From the NCBI GenBank assembly GCA_947525975.1, contig CANNVE010000006.1, positions 1 to 64,000 of the forward strand: 64,000 nt of DNA. The letters are read 5' to 3'. Numbering within the stretch: the stretch's first letter is position 1; the number at the start of each line of letters is the position of its first letter. Both the position numbers and the translations under genes were made by a program. Below, piece by piece: positions 28,559 through 37,922 of this stretch. Under the pieces are notes generated by a model, which was not told where the DNA came from, did not search any database, and saw only the letters and a program-made list of their open reading frames with translations. Source of the stretch: an uncultured Muribaculaceae bacterium (GTDB lineage: Bacteria; Bacteroidota; Bacteroidia; Bacteroidales; Muribaculaceae).

Positions 28559-30754
28559 ATGGAAATCACCTGCAACGCTATTCTGAGGACGGCGCTCGCC
28601 ACGATGCTGCTGACCTCGCCGCTGCTTCGCTCTGAAGCAGTGATCGCCAACCCGGAGCCACAGACAGTGATCCAGCCCGACGGCTCGAAAGTCACTCTGC
28701 AGCTCTACGGCGATGAATACTTCAACTACACCCTGACATCCGACGGTTATCAGGTGGTGTACAATCCCGAGTCGCTGGCTTGGGAATACGCCACCCTTTC
28801 AGTCGACGGCGAATTGGCTCCGAGCGGGCAAATCGCAGCGATAGGCAAGACTAATACACTAAATGTCAAGGGATTAATTACCCCAGCCAATCAGCTTTCT
28901 GTAGATAAGCGCAGGGCCGGCCAAGCCAGGGTGCTGGGTGGCGGAAGATACGACTACAGCAAATTCCGCGGGCTGGTGATCTTGGTGGAATACAACGACG
29001 CACCATTCTCACGCTCAGACATATATGAGATTTTTGACGAGATGGTCAACAAGCGCGGTTATGACGGCTACATGACCAACAACCTGCTACCGAGCAAAGT
29101 GGAATACACCGGCTCGGTCAGAGACTATTACTATGAGAACTCAAACGGAGCCTTCGACCCTAAATTTGACGTAGTAGGCCCGGTAAAGATCAACTATTCA
29201 CAGCATTTCGCGCGCAAATCAAGCGGAGCGCAGACCCTGGTGGTCGCCGCTCTGCGCGCCGCCAACGACCTGATCGACTATTCGCTCTATGACACCGACG
29301 GAAACCGCGAGGTCGACATGGTCTACTTCATATTCTCGGGCGGCGGATCCAACTTCTCAGGCAATCCCGAGACGCTGATCTGGCCCCACGCCTCCACGGT
29401 GATGAATCTAAGCCTCGACGGCGTGTCATTCGGACGATACGCTTGCTCGACCGAGCTCTACGGCGTGCCCGCCAACAAGGTGCTCGACGGCATCGGCACC
29501 ATATGCCACGAATTCAGCCACGTGCTCGGCCTGCCTGACCTCTACGACGTAGACTATGAGACAGGCGGCCAGGCCGACCACCCTGCCAAATGGTCGGTGA
29601 TGGCGAGCGGATCATACCTCAACATGAGCCGCACGCCCTGCGGATACTCCCTCTATGAGCGCTATTCACTCGGATTCACCGCTCCGCGCGTCATCACAGA
29701 GGCCGGCGACTACACCATAAATCCGCTCAACGAAGGCGACACGCCCGACGGATGCCGCATCAACTCGGCTAATGACGGCGAATACTTCCTGCTCGAGAGC
29801 CGCATCAAGACACGCTGGGACGAATATCTCCCCGGCGAGGGCCTGCTCGTGCACCGCGTGGACTCAACCAACCCGGCCATCTGGGAGAACAACCGCGTCA
29901 ACGCCACAAGCGACCACACATATTACACACTGCTGCGAGCCACCCCCAACCGCACGGCCAACGGCATCACCGACACCAATGGCGATCCATTCCCCGGCAG
30001 CGGAAACGTCACTGCCATAAACAACTCCACCACCCCATCGCTCAGGTCATGGGCCAACCTGTCATCACCCATCGTGATCGAAAACATAACCGTCGATGCT
30101 GACGGCGCCGTAAGCTTCAAGGCCGTGAATGACGAGGTGCCGACCCTGGTGGAGGACTTCGCCTTGATGAGCCCCACCACCCAAGACGCCAAGGGCGTAG
30201 AAGGCAGATTCACCTCTTGGGATTTCACCAAAGGAGCGCGCATAGAGCTCATGGCCGATGCCGCAACGCCCGTGCTGACCACCGTGAAGGGCTCGGAAGC
30301 GCAATCGGGCGAAATCGACGCCACAGTGGAGAACGTGGCCATCACGATCACCAACCCCACCACATCACCTGCAGTATTCAGATTGTACTCATCGACCGAC
30401 GGCAAAACATGGAAACCCGTCAGCACAGTCGAAGGCCCGTCAAACCCATCTGTGAAAAAGGGCGAGACCGTCACGCTGCATTACAGCACTGGTTCGCTTC
30501 AGAAACCCGCTTTCAGGCTGGCGCAATCTTCAGGCAACGCCACTTCCCGGTGCATCGTGAGCAAGATCGAGCTCAGCGTGAAGCCCGGATCGGGAACTGC
30601 AGGCATCGGCTCAATCGAAGCTGACTTCTCCGACGCTCCCGCACAATGGTACAATCTTCAGGGCCGCCCCATCTCAAAGCCCACAGCGCCGGGCATCTAC
30701 ATCAAGGTAGAGGGCGGAAAGGCGAAGAAGATTGCCATCACATCGGCCAACTGA
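28559..30754 (+). CDS. M6-family secreted metalloprotease
   Basis: A 731-residue exported protease. An N-terminal propeptide-like region (about 30-120) precedes the catalytic domain, which carries the zinc signature HEFSHVLGLPDLYD (about residue 317), the HExxHxxGxxD of the immune-inhibitor-A/M6 type. The last 60 residues (GIGSIEAD then WYNLQGRPI then PGIYIK) are the C-terminal module common in Bacteroidales surface proteins, similar in style to sorting domains. It is flanked by the SGNH hydrolase and the giant GLUG protein, both also exported. Confidence 0.88.
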   Translation: MEITCNAILRTALATMLLTSPLLRSEAVIANPEPQTVIQPDGSKVTLQLYGDEYFNYTLTSDGYQVVYNPESLAWEYATLSVDGELAPSGQIAAIGKTNTLNVKGLITPANQLSVDKRRAGQARVLGGGRYDYSKFRGLVILVEYNDAPFSRSDIYEIFDEMVNKRGYDGYMTNNLLPSKVEYTGSVRDYYYENSNGAFDPKFDVVGPVKINYSQHFARKSSGAQTLVVAALRAANDLIDYSLYDTDGNREVDMVYFIFSGGGSNFSGNPETLIWPHASTVMNLSLDGVSFGRYACSTELYGVPANKVLDGIGTICHEFSHVLGLPDLYDVDYETGGQADHPAKWSVMASGSYLNMSRTPCGYSLYERYSLGFTAPRVITEAGDYTINPLNEGDTPDGCRINSANDGEYFLLESRIKTRWDEYLPGEGLLVHRVDSTNPAIWENNRVNATSDHTYYTLLRATPNRTANGITDTNGDPFPGSGNVTAINNSTTPSLRSWANLSSPIVIENITVDADGAVSFKAVNDEVPTLVEDFALMSPTTQDAKGVEGRFTSWDFTKGARIELMADAATPVLTTVKGSEAQSGEIDATVENVAITITNPTTSPAVFRLYSSTDGKTWKPVSTVEGPSNPSVKKGETVTLHYSTGSLQKPAFRLAQSSGNATSRCIVSKIELSVKPGSGTAGIGSIEADFSDAPAQWYNLQGRPISKPTAPGIYIKVEGGKAKKIAITSAN

Positions 30755-30803
30755 AGACCATCAAAAAGCAAGCCCATCGACTCCAATAGGTCAGCATAAA
30801 GCG

Positions 30804-30842
30804 CGACACCGGCTGCCAATCTGAGGGCACAGCCGGATGTCG
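30804..30842 (+). terminator. Hairpin between the M6 protease and the GLUG protein
   Basis: CGACA then CCGGCTG (30804-30815) pairs with CAGCCGG and TGTCG (30830-30842, one bulged A). No T-run follows, so it may be a weak terminator or an mRNA-processing structure. Confidence 0.45.
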
Positions 30843-30893
30843 ACGCCGGGCATCTATAATTTCAAACAAAAACGCCCTCAGACTAATCAAATT

Positions 30894-33800
30894 ATGAGAA
30901 GGATCTCTACTTCTTTGCTTCTGGGATTAGGCGTGTTGGCCTCCGGCTACAACGCCTCGGCGCAGACAGACATCATGTCGGCCGCAGGAGAGATCACAAA
31001 CCGCTATGCTTCTCCGGCAAAAGCGGCAGGCGGCAATTTCAGCATCGCTCCCACCGAGGGGCTTGAGCTGAAAGTGCTTCCGCCGGGATCGATCGACGCC
31101 ACAAAGGCATCGGCATCAGCCTCTGCCAGGAAAGCGGCCAAGGCGCCGCAGCGCGCCGCAGACATCAACGGCTTCTACGTCGGCACCTACTCCACGCTGA
31201 CAAGCAGCGGCTTTGACGGCGGATCTACCATGCAGGTGGTGCCAGACGCAAAGGGCGACTCTGTGACGATCAAGTATTTCTGGAACAACTGCGATGTGCG
31301 CGCCCACTATGACAAGGCCACATCGACCGTGACGATTCCGCGCCAGTACATAATGACCGACACCAGCTTCGGCGTGCTCGACATCGCCGTGGCCCAGCAA
31401 GGCACCGGCGCTCCCGACTATGACGCGAAAATAACCGGCACCGTCACCGCCGACGGATCCATCGATTTCACATCTGACTGGTGGGGCATCTACGTGCAGA
31501 CAGCCGGCAACAACAAAGACAAATTTGTAGGCGCCTACTACAACATGCTGCTGCAGAAGCCTAACGGCACAATGACCTACAAGAACACCAGCGACCAGCA
31601 GGCCGGATACTACGTGGTCATAAAGCAGACTTCGCCCAACACGATGTCGGTGACCAACATATTCAACCGCGGACTCGAAGTCGCAGTCAAGCTCAACCGC
31701 GACCGCACGGCTGAATTCAACAACCAGGTGGCCTTCATCAATTCATCAGGCTCATGGATCATGATCAAGTGCCTGGCATTCAACGATGCAGGCAATCTCA
31801 CCCAGTATTCGCCCATCATCACCACCGATGCGGCCGAGCCCACAAACAACACCACGCTGAAATGGACCGACTGGTCGCTGCTCAATCCCCAGACCAGCTC
31901 ATACGCCGGACGCCTGATCGACGCAGTGCTCACGGCCAACACTCCATTCAGCTATCCCGAGCTGAGCATCAGCGACTTCGAGGGTGACGGCACAGTGGCC
32001 AATCCCTACAAGATTTCATCGCTCGACCATCTGATTCTCCTCTCTGACAAGGTGAACGGCGACGACAACTATGTAGGAAAATACGGCAACCAGACCTACA
32101 CCCGCACATATCTCGGCAAGCATTTCGCCATCACAGCCGACATCGACATGCAGGGATACCAGTTTGACGCCATCGGCAACACCTGGAATCAGCGCTTCGC
32201 CGGATCAGTCGACGGACAGGGCCACACCATAAAAGGCCTCTACGTTGACGGAGGCTCAAACCTGTATGCAGGCCTCTTCGGCATGTGCGACACCACTACG
32301 GTGCTCAAAAACATTGTACTTGACTCTCCCGTGGTCAACAGCACACGCCTGAGCGCAGGCGCACTGGCCGCATGGTGCATCGGTTCGATCGACAATGTGA
32401 CGGTCAAGAATCCGGCTGTCACCGGAGCCAGCGGCGGCAACGGCGCCGTGGCCGGCATCGTATCGGGCAAGATCACCAACAGCCACGCTATCGGCGGCGG
32501 CGTGATGGGCTCAGGCTTCGTAGGCGGCGTGGCAGGCGAGGTGCATGGCGGCGCGCAATTCTGCTCTGCCGTAGGCACCAAAGTCTACATCACCGGCGCG
32601 AACTCGCCCGCAGGCGGCGTCATCGGCAACATACTCGACGCCGACGCATCTGACCTCTACTTCAGCGGCCTCATCACCTACGCCAACCTCTCGTCAGACG
32701 GCGGCCAGATCGTAGGCGGCGTGGCAGGCGCCGTGCAGAACGTCAGCCTCCGCAATTCATTCTCGGCAGGCGTGATGCGCGCCTACGCCTCCGAATCACA
32801 GATCGGCGGCGTTGTCGGCATCCTCTCAAGCGGCATTGTTGAGAACTGCTATTCGTCAGGCATCGTGCACGGATACACCCGCATGGGCGGCGGCATCATA
32901 GGCCAGATACAGCTCGGTTCGTCGAAGAAGACTCCACGCGTGGCCAACTGCTACACATCGGCCACCGTAGAGGTGGAGACATACCAATATGACCGCAACA
33001 ACTGCAACGAGGTCATCGGCAAGATTATTGACGGCACCAACCCCGAGCTCGTCAACATATATTATGACAAGCAGGTGGTCAACTTCGGCTCCACGCGCTT
33101 CGGCGCCACCACAGCCCAGCTGACATCGGCCCAGGGACCCGAGGGCTTCCCCTCTGACGCATGGACATTCACAGCAGGCGCATATCCGCGCATCAAGACG
33201 CTGGCCAACACCGAATCAGCCATGTTCAGCGCTTCGGCTGTCGACATGAAGGCAGGCGACTCATTCAAGATGATCAGGGGCAACACCCCGCTCACGGCCC
33301 TCGGCCAGACCAAATTCCTGCTGGCTAAAGGCCAGAGGCTATTCACCGAAGGCTACTACTCGAAGGTAGTGGGCAACAACACCCTGCAGATAGGCAATGA
33401 ATTTGGCGTGGATACCCTCTACGTGGTCAACGGCGACGTGCAGACCTACCACTTCATCAACATCGCCCCCATACCGTTTGAAGGCGAAGGCACAGCCGAG
33501 TCTCCATTCTTGATCAAGACCAAAGCCGACATGATAGCCCTCTCTGAAGCCACCACCGTCAAGCGCCAGACATTCGAAGGCATGCACTTCGCCATGACCA
33601 ACGACATCGACATGGAGCTTGACCCGGCTTTCCAAGGCATCAACGCAGAAGGCGAAGTAGGAGCTGCGTCAATCAAATTCCAAGGCGTATTTGACGGTCG
33701 CGGACACACCATCGACAACATCCTCATCCCCGGACGCGTAGTATGGTCGACACCTCCCACCGCCACCACCCTCGGTACCCTAAACACATCAGAGTGCAGA

Positions 33801-36800
33801 TCCTACGCAGGACTTGTGGGACGACTGGGCGAGAACGGCGTTATCAGAAACGTCAACATCGGCGCCGGATCGAAATTTGAATTCTACGGCAACAGCGGCG
33901 CATTCGTAGCCTCGCTCGACGGTCTTGTGGAGAATTGCCGCAACTACGCCGACGTCATCGGCTATTCTTGCTGGATCGGCGGCATCGCAGGCCAGATCAA
34001 CAAGGGCGGAGTGGTGCGCAACTGCTACAACGCAGGCAACATCACCTCGGGATACGCCAACGTGGGCGGCATCGCAGGCTCAACCAACGGCACTATCGAG
34101 AACTGCGCCAACACAGGTGACATCGCGGCCATCGCTATCTGCACCAACTACAGCAACCAGCGCCAGCGCGCAGGCGGCATCGCGGGCGGAAGCAACGGCT
34201 CTACGATCAAGAATTGCGTAAACTACGGCACAGTCAATGCCCTCCTCAACAACGCCGGCGGCATCTCGGCCAGCATGGAAGGCAAATCCACATCAGGATC
34301 AGGCGCCGATGACCTCATCAGCTGCCTCAACCTCGGCAATGTATACTGCGGCAACGCAGCCACTACAGGAGCCGTGCTCGGCCTCAAGGGCACGAAGAAT
34401 ATCGCCAACACCTATTTCGACGTACAGACGACCGGCCTTAAGGCAGGCGAGAACAGCGACATCGAAAATATCTTCCCCACCGAGACCTCGCGCCTGATTT
34501 CGGGCGAGCCTCTCGAGGGTCTCTCCGCCGACATCTGGAACTACACCGCCGGCATGTATCCCACCCTCACCGTCTTCGCCGACGAGCCTAAGGTGGCAGC
34601 AGCCCGCAAGGTGATAGCCAAGGTGGCCGAGGGCCAGACAGTGGCCGAGCTCTTCAATGACGTTGAACTCACCGACGGCGCCACATGGTCGATGGCCTTC
34701 GGCACCGACTTCAAGATCAACGGATCGGTGATGACAGTTCCGCAGAATGTGACCAAAGTGGTGGCCGACACGCTCATCGCCGTCAACAAGGCAGGCGTGC
34801 GCCGTCCCATATTAGTGCAGGCAGTGCCGGCCATGCCTCTGGCAGGCAAGGGCACAGAAGAGTCGCCCTACCTGGTGGGCAACCCCACCGAGTGGGATGC
34901 TCTCGCAGCCTACATTGACGCCACAGGCAAGAACCTGCAAGGCATATACGTGAAGCTGAGCGCCGACATCGACTTCGCCGGAGCAAATCCCTCGCGCATC
35001 GGCGCCAACGGCGTGACCACAATGGCAGCCACATTCGACGGCGACAACCACACTCTCAAGGGATTCGCCCTCAAATCGAAAGCCAACAACAGCGTGGCCC
35101 TCTTCGGCACCATCGACGCTGCCGGCACAGTGAAGAACCTCACTGTAGAAGGCACAGTCACATCGACCCACACCTTCGCGGCATCTGTGGCCGACAAACT
35201 CTACGGCAAGCTCATCAACGTGACTTCAAACGCCGCAATCACCACCAACAAGGCCAATGCCGGCGGTCTCGTGGGCAATGCCTACACAGGCGCCTCATTT
35301 GAGAAGGTCACCTTCGGCGGATCAATCAGCAGCAACTCGGCCAACATCGGCGGCCTCGTAAGCACTGCCGCTGCAGGCGTAGCATACAAGGACTGCCGCT
35401 ACACGGGCAAGATCGAATACACCGCATCGCTCGCAAAGGCCACTCCGGCCAACATCGGCGGCTTCGCAGCCACTGCCCTTGCGTCGACCTACGACAACTG
35501 CCGAAGCGAAGGCGAAATCACTGTGGCAACCCCCGCTTGGGCCCACACAGTGGCAGGATTCCTGGGCACAGCCACCGGAACCAAGGGCAACGGCCTCTAC
35601 ACCTTCACTTCTTGCTCTAACGCCACCTCTATCTCGGGTGCGGGCAAGATCGCAGGCTTCATTGCAGGCTACCCCACATCGAGCACTGCTGCCGCCAACG
35701 CCCAGTACGTCCTGACTGACTGCTGGAACGAAGGCGACATGTCATCGGAATCAGCCAAGTCTCTCGGCACAGGCTACCCCACCGCAGGCCTCGTGGCAGC
35801 TTACACCCCTGGATCATCGTTCGTCCGCTGCTATAACACCGGCACGATCATCTCTAACGCCAACACCTACGCAGGCGGCATCACCGGATCATACCAGGGC
35901 ACTCCCGCAGCAGGCACCGAAGTCGCTTACACCGAATGCTACAACACAGGCCTGATCGTGGCCGACGGCAACCAAGGCGGCGGCATAGCCGGATACATCA
36001 GCGGCATGATAACCCTGACCGACTGCTGGAACTCGGGCGACATCGAAGGCAACCGCATGGTAGGCGGCATCGTTTCGGCATTCGCCGGCAAGGAGCCTAA
36101 GATGATCAACTGCTATAACATAGGCAACGTCACCGCAAAGGCCGACCGCGCCGGAGGCCTGATAGCATGGGGCGCTCCCACCGACGGCCTTGTAGAGGGC
36201 TGCTGGAACGCAGGCGACGTGCAATCGCTCAGCGACGTGCAGTCAGACAAGACCAACGTCGCGTCATCGTTTGAGGTTGCAGGTCTGGCAGGCCAGTCGG
36301 GCGCTACATTCAAGAACTGCTACAACACAGGCAAGGTCAAGGGTCTGGCCCGCGTGGCCGGCCTCGTGTCTACTCCCGTAAAGGGCAAGACGCAATTCAT
36401 CAACTGCTACAACGCAGGCGTGATTGAGGCTCCCGCCGACTCTTGCGGATCGATCATAGGCTTGAGCGCCACAAACGGCAAGCTTTGGTCAGCCGACAAC
36501 AAGATGACCGACACCTACTACCTCGGCTCTAACACTTGCGACAACGACAAGGGCTTCGCAGCCAAGGCTGTCAGCGTCAAGGAACTCGCCGCCCTCAACC
36601 TCGGCGATGGATTTGACTCTGTGGATGACGCCACATTCCCCGTGGTCAAGGGATTCGCAGACAATGAGGCAGCCATGTTCCATGCAGCCCAGCTGATACT
36701 CACCGGCGAAGACACTCCGGAGAATGTCACCACATACTTCAACGTGGGCGGCACACCGGCAGTGACATGGTCAAGCGACTGCGCTGACCTGGCGTTCAGC

Positions 36801-37076
36801 GGCGACGTGGCATCGTTCACCAAGACCTTCACCGGCAAGATCATCGTCACAGCCACAGCTGGCGACCTGAGCAAGACATACGAGCTCAACGCAGTGGCCA
36901 CATCAGGCATCGGCTCGATCGACAGCGATTCGGCCGACGTGGTAAGCCGCAGGTACTTCACCGCCTCAGGCATCGAGGTGGCAGAGCCGGCAGCAGCCGA
37001 CGGACAGATCTACATCGTGATCGAGACCCTCTCTGACGGACGCACCCGCACCGTGAAGATGGTCAACGACAAATAA
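30894..37076 (+). CDS. Giant secreted GLUG-repeat beta-helix protein
   Basis: A 2,060-residue exported protein. I choose ATG 30894 because it gives a classical signal peptide (MRRISTSLLLGLGVLAS to ASAQ); an upstream frame start at 30837 would add 19 residues without signal character. An N-terminal beta domain (about 70-350) is followed by three repeated modules, each opening with a F/L-x-G-x-GT-x-x-x-P-Y/F signature, at about residues 361 (FEGDGTVANPY), 860 (FEGEGTAESPF) and 1313 (LAGKGTEESPY). Each contains GLUG motifs of the form GGIAG...NCYN.G, predicted to stack as a right-handed beta-helix. Ig-like spacers link the modules. The end (GIGSID... RRYFTASGIEV) resembles the C-terminal module of the protease upstream. 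Adhesion or glycan binding is the usual guess; no catalytic motif is seen. Confidence 0.85.
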   Translation: MRRISTSLLLGLGVLASGYNASAQTDIMSAAGEITNRYASPAKAAGGNFSIAPTEGLELKVLPPGSIDATKASASASARKAAKAPQRAADINGFYVGTYSTLTSSGFDGGSTMQVVPDAKGDSVTIKYFWNNCDVRAHYDKATSTVTIPRQYIMTDTSFGVLDIAVAQQGTGAPDYDAKITGTVTADGSIDFTSDWWGIYVQTAGNNKDKFVGAYYNMLLQKPNGTMTYKNTSDQQAGYYVVIKQTSPNTMSVTNIFNRGLEVAVKLNRDRTAEFNNQVAFINSSGSWIMIKCLAFNDAGNLTQYSPIITTDAAEPTNNTTLKWTDWSLLNPQTSSYAGRLIDAVLTANTPFSYPELSISDFEGDGTVANPYKISSLDHLILLSDKVNGDDNYVGKYGNQTYTRTYLGKHFAITADIDMQGYQFDAIGNTWNQRFAGSVDGQGHTIKGLYVDGGSNLYAGLFGMCDTTTVLKNIVLDSPVVNSTRLSAGALAAWCIGSIDNVTVKNPAVTGASGGNGAVAGIVSGKITNSHAIGGGVMGSGFVGGVAGEVHGGAQFCSAVGTKVYITGANSPAGGVIGNILDADASDLYFSGLITYANLSSDGGQIVGGVAGAVQNVSLRNSFSAGVMRAYASESQIGGVVGILSSGIVENCYSSGIVHGYTRMGGGIIGQIQLGSSKKTPRVANCYTSATVEVETYQYDRNNCNEVIGKIIDGTNPELVNIYYDKQVVNFGSTRFGATTAQLTSAQGPEGFPSDAWTFTAGAYPRIKTLANTESAMFSASAVDMKAGDSFKMIRGNTPLTALGQTKFLLAKGQRLFTEGYYSKVVGNNTLQIGNEFGVDTLYVVNGDVQTYHFINIAPIPFEGEGTAESPFLIKTKADMIALSEATTVKRQTFEGMHFAMTNDIDMELDPAFQGINAEGEVGAASIKFQGVFDGRGHTIDNILIPGRVVWSTPPTATTLGTLNTSECRSYAGLVGRLGENGVIRNVNIGAGSKFEFYGNSGAFVASLDGLVENCRNYADVIGYSCWIGGIAGQINKGGVVRNCYNAGNITSGYANVGGIAGSTNGTIENCANTGDIAAIAICTNYSNQRQRAGGIAGGSNGSTIKNCVNYGTVNALLNNAGGISASMEGKSTSGSGADDLISCLNLGNVYCGNAATTGAVLGLKGTKNIANTYFDVQTTGLKAGENSDIENIFPTETSRLISGEPLEGLSADIWNYTAGMYPTLTVFADEPKVAAARKVIAKVAEGQTVAELFNDVELTDGATWSMAFGTDFKINGSVMTVPQNVTKVVADTLIAVNKAGVRRPILVQAVPAMPLAGKGTEESPYLVGNPTEWDALAAYIDATGKNLQGIYVKLSADIDFAGANPSRIGANGVTTMAATFDGDNHTLKGFALKSKANNSVALFGTIDAAGTVKNLTVEGTVTSTHTFAASVADKLYGKLINVTSNAAITTNKANAGGLVGNAYTGASFEKVTFGGSISSNSANIGGLVSTAAAGVAYKDCRYTGKIEYTASLAKATPANIGGFAATALASTYDNCRSEGEITVATPAWAHTVAGFLGTATGTKGNGLYTFTSCSNATSISGAGKIAGFIAGYPTSSTAAANAQYVLTDCWNEGDMSSESAKSLGTGYPTAGLVAAYTPGSSFVRCYNTGTIISNANTYAGGITGSYQGTPAAGTEVAYTECYNTGLIVADGNQGGGIAGYISGMITLTDCWNSGDIEGNRMVGGIVSAFAGKEPKMINCYNIGNVTAKADRAGGLIAWGAPTDGLVEGCWNAGDVQSLSDVQSDKTNVASSFEVAGLAGQSGATFKNCYNTGKVKGLARVAGLVSTPVKGKTQFINCYNAGVIEAPADSCGSIIGLSATNGKLWSADNKMTDTYYLGSNTCDNDKGFAAKAVSVKELAALNLGDGFDSVDDATFPVVKGFADNEAAMFHAAQLILTGEDTPENVTTYFNVGGTPAVTWSSDCADLAFSGDVASFTKTFTGKIIVTATAGDLSKTYELNAVATSGIGSIDSDSADVVSRRYFTASGIEVAEPAAADGQIYIVIETLSDGRTRTVKMVNDK

Positions 37077-37098
37077 TCCCCTCTTTCCATAAAAAGCG

Positions 37099-37135
37099 GG
37101 AGGGCAAGCCGGCAGCCGGCTTGCCCTCCTTTTTT
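37099..37135 (+). terminator. Strong terminator of the GLUG gene
   Basis: A perfect 14-bp stem (37099-37112 with 37116-37129), three-base loop CAG, then six T (37130-37135). Confidence 0.95.
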
Positions 37136-37175
37136 CATCTCCACTGAATCCGACAAATCAAAACTCAAATTTTTT

Positions 37176-37206
37176 TTTGTAATTTCAGAAACTTTCCTTA
37201 ATTTTG
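37176..37206 (+). promoter_or_regulatory. Promoter of the structured leader / 89-residue gene
   Basis: TTTG (37176-37179) and TAATTTTG (37199-37206) with a 19-base spacer match the Bacteroidales promoter exactly. Transcription would begin near 37213, about 290 bases before the first credible start codon. Confidence 0.75.
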
Positions 37207-37212
37207 CGATGC

Positions 37213-37447
37213 AAACCGGAAAGCTACTCCGGTGGGAGATTACACTACCTTGGCAATTCGGCCTGAGGCTGAAAGTAGTGGGACGGCTCTTCTCCCCCTA
37301 TTCCACCAAATATCTGCGTCCCGTCTGGCAGAGTTGACGAAAGGCAAGATTTGCCCTGATGGAATATGTTGTATAGCCCTAAATACCACACGACACCCTC
37401 ATCTCATATTTTGTATCCGATGGCATCGAGCCATGCGGACAATTTGT
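37213..37447 (+). ncRNA. Candidate structured non-coding RNA or regulatory leader
   Basis: Starting just after a consensus promoter, the sequence can form many consistent helices: CCGGA/TCCGG (37216-37220, 37228-37232), GGGAGA/TCTCCC (37234-37239, 37291-37296) enclosing CACTAC/GTAGTG (37243-37248, 37275-37280), TATTCCA/TGGAATA (37299-37305, 37360-37366) enclosing TCTGC/GCAGA (37313-37317, 37328-37332) and GGCAA/TTGCC (37343-37347, 37351-37355). GACGG (37282-37286) can also pair with CCGTC (37321-37325) in a hairpin loop, a possible pseudoknot. A final 12-bp hairpin (37411-37442) followed by TTTGT could be a terminator. It may be an independent small RNA or the leader of the membrane-protein gene downstream. 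It does not match riboswitch classes I can recall (TPP, cobalamin, SAM, c-di-GMP). Confidence 0.5.
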
Positions 37448-37502
37448 CATGCATAAACCTTTATACAATATACCATATCATTAACTCCAATTTCTTTCTA
37501 TC

Positions 37503-37772
37503 ATGGGAATAGCTTTAGCTGTAATCGGACTCATCTGTGTGATAGTCCCCTTCGGAGGCGTTCTGGTCAAGCTGATCGGATCGGCCTTAATGATAATAGG
37601 CTGCAATCAATTAGGTTACGACTGGAATGTGGCATTGGTCGTAGCCGGCCTTGGCACCACATCGTCAGCCTACGTGATGAACAAGTTCACCGGCAACTGG
37701 GAACTCGCTGACTGGGTGGCCCTCGGCCTCGGCATCATCGAGGTGATCGTAGGCTTCGTGATAGGCCTTTGA
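37503..37772 (+). CDS. Small hydrophobic membrane protein of unknown function
   Basis: An 89-residue protein (MGIALAVIGLICVIVPFGG to IVGFVIGL) with about three hydrophobic segments (residues 3-35, 42-58 and 70-89) and few charged residues. No domain recognised. It is closed by a good terminator 26 bases after the stop and preceded by the structured leader, so it forms a free-standing unit between the GLUG protein and the arabinan locus. Confidence 0.75.
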   Translation: MGIALAVIGLICVIVPFGGVLVKLIGSALMIIGCNQLGYDWNVALVVAGLGTTSSAYVMNKFTGNWELADWVALGLGIIEVIVGFVIGL

Positions 37773-37798
37773 GCCGCGCCGAGCGGACGTGGAACAAG

Positions 37799-37827
37799 AA
37801 GCCTCGGGTTTTTCACCCGAGGCTTTT
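37799..37827 (+). terminator. Terminator after the 89-residue protein
   Basis: GCCTCGGGT (37801-37809) pairs with ACCCGAGGC (37815-37823), extended by AA/TT, then TTTT. It may also stop the convergent leftward arabinan operon that ends at 37923. Confidence 0.88.
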
Positions 37828-37922
37828 ATCATGTGCCCAATCAACGCGGGCTTATGTGCGTTTCGGAGAGACGCACCTCCACTTTAACATGAGCCGGTGT
37901 GCTCCTGCCTTGAGGTCGGCCG

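Noticed and set aside
37232-37456. A 74-codon GTG frame in the structured region
   Set aside because: It overlaps the paired helices, has no family resemblance, no signal or membrane segment, and its composition is not protein-like. RNA structure explains the region better.
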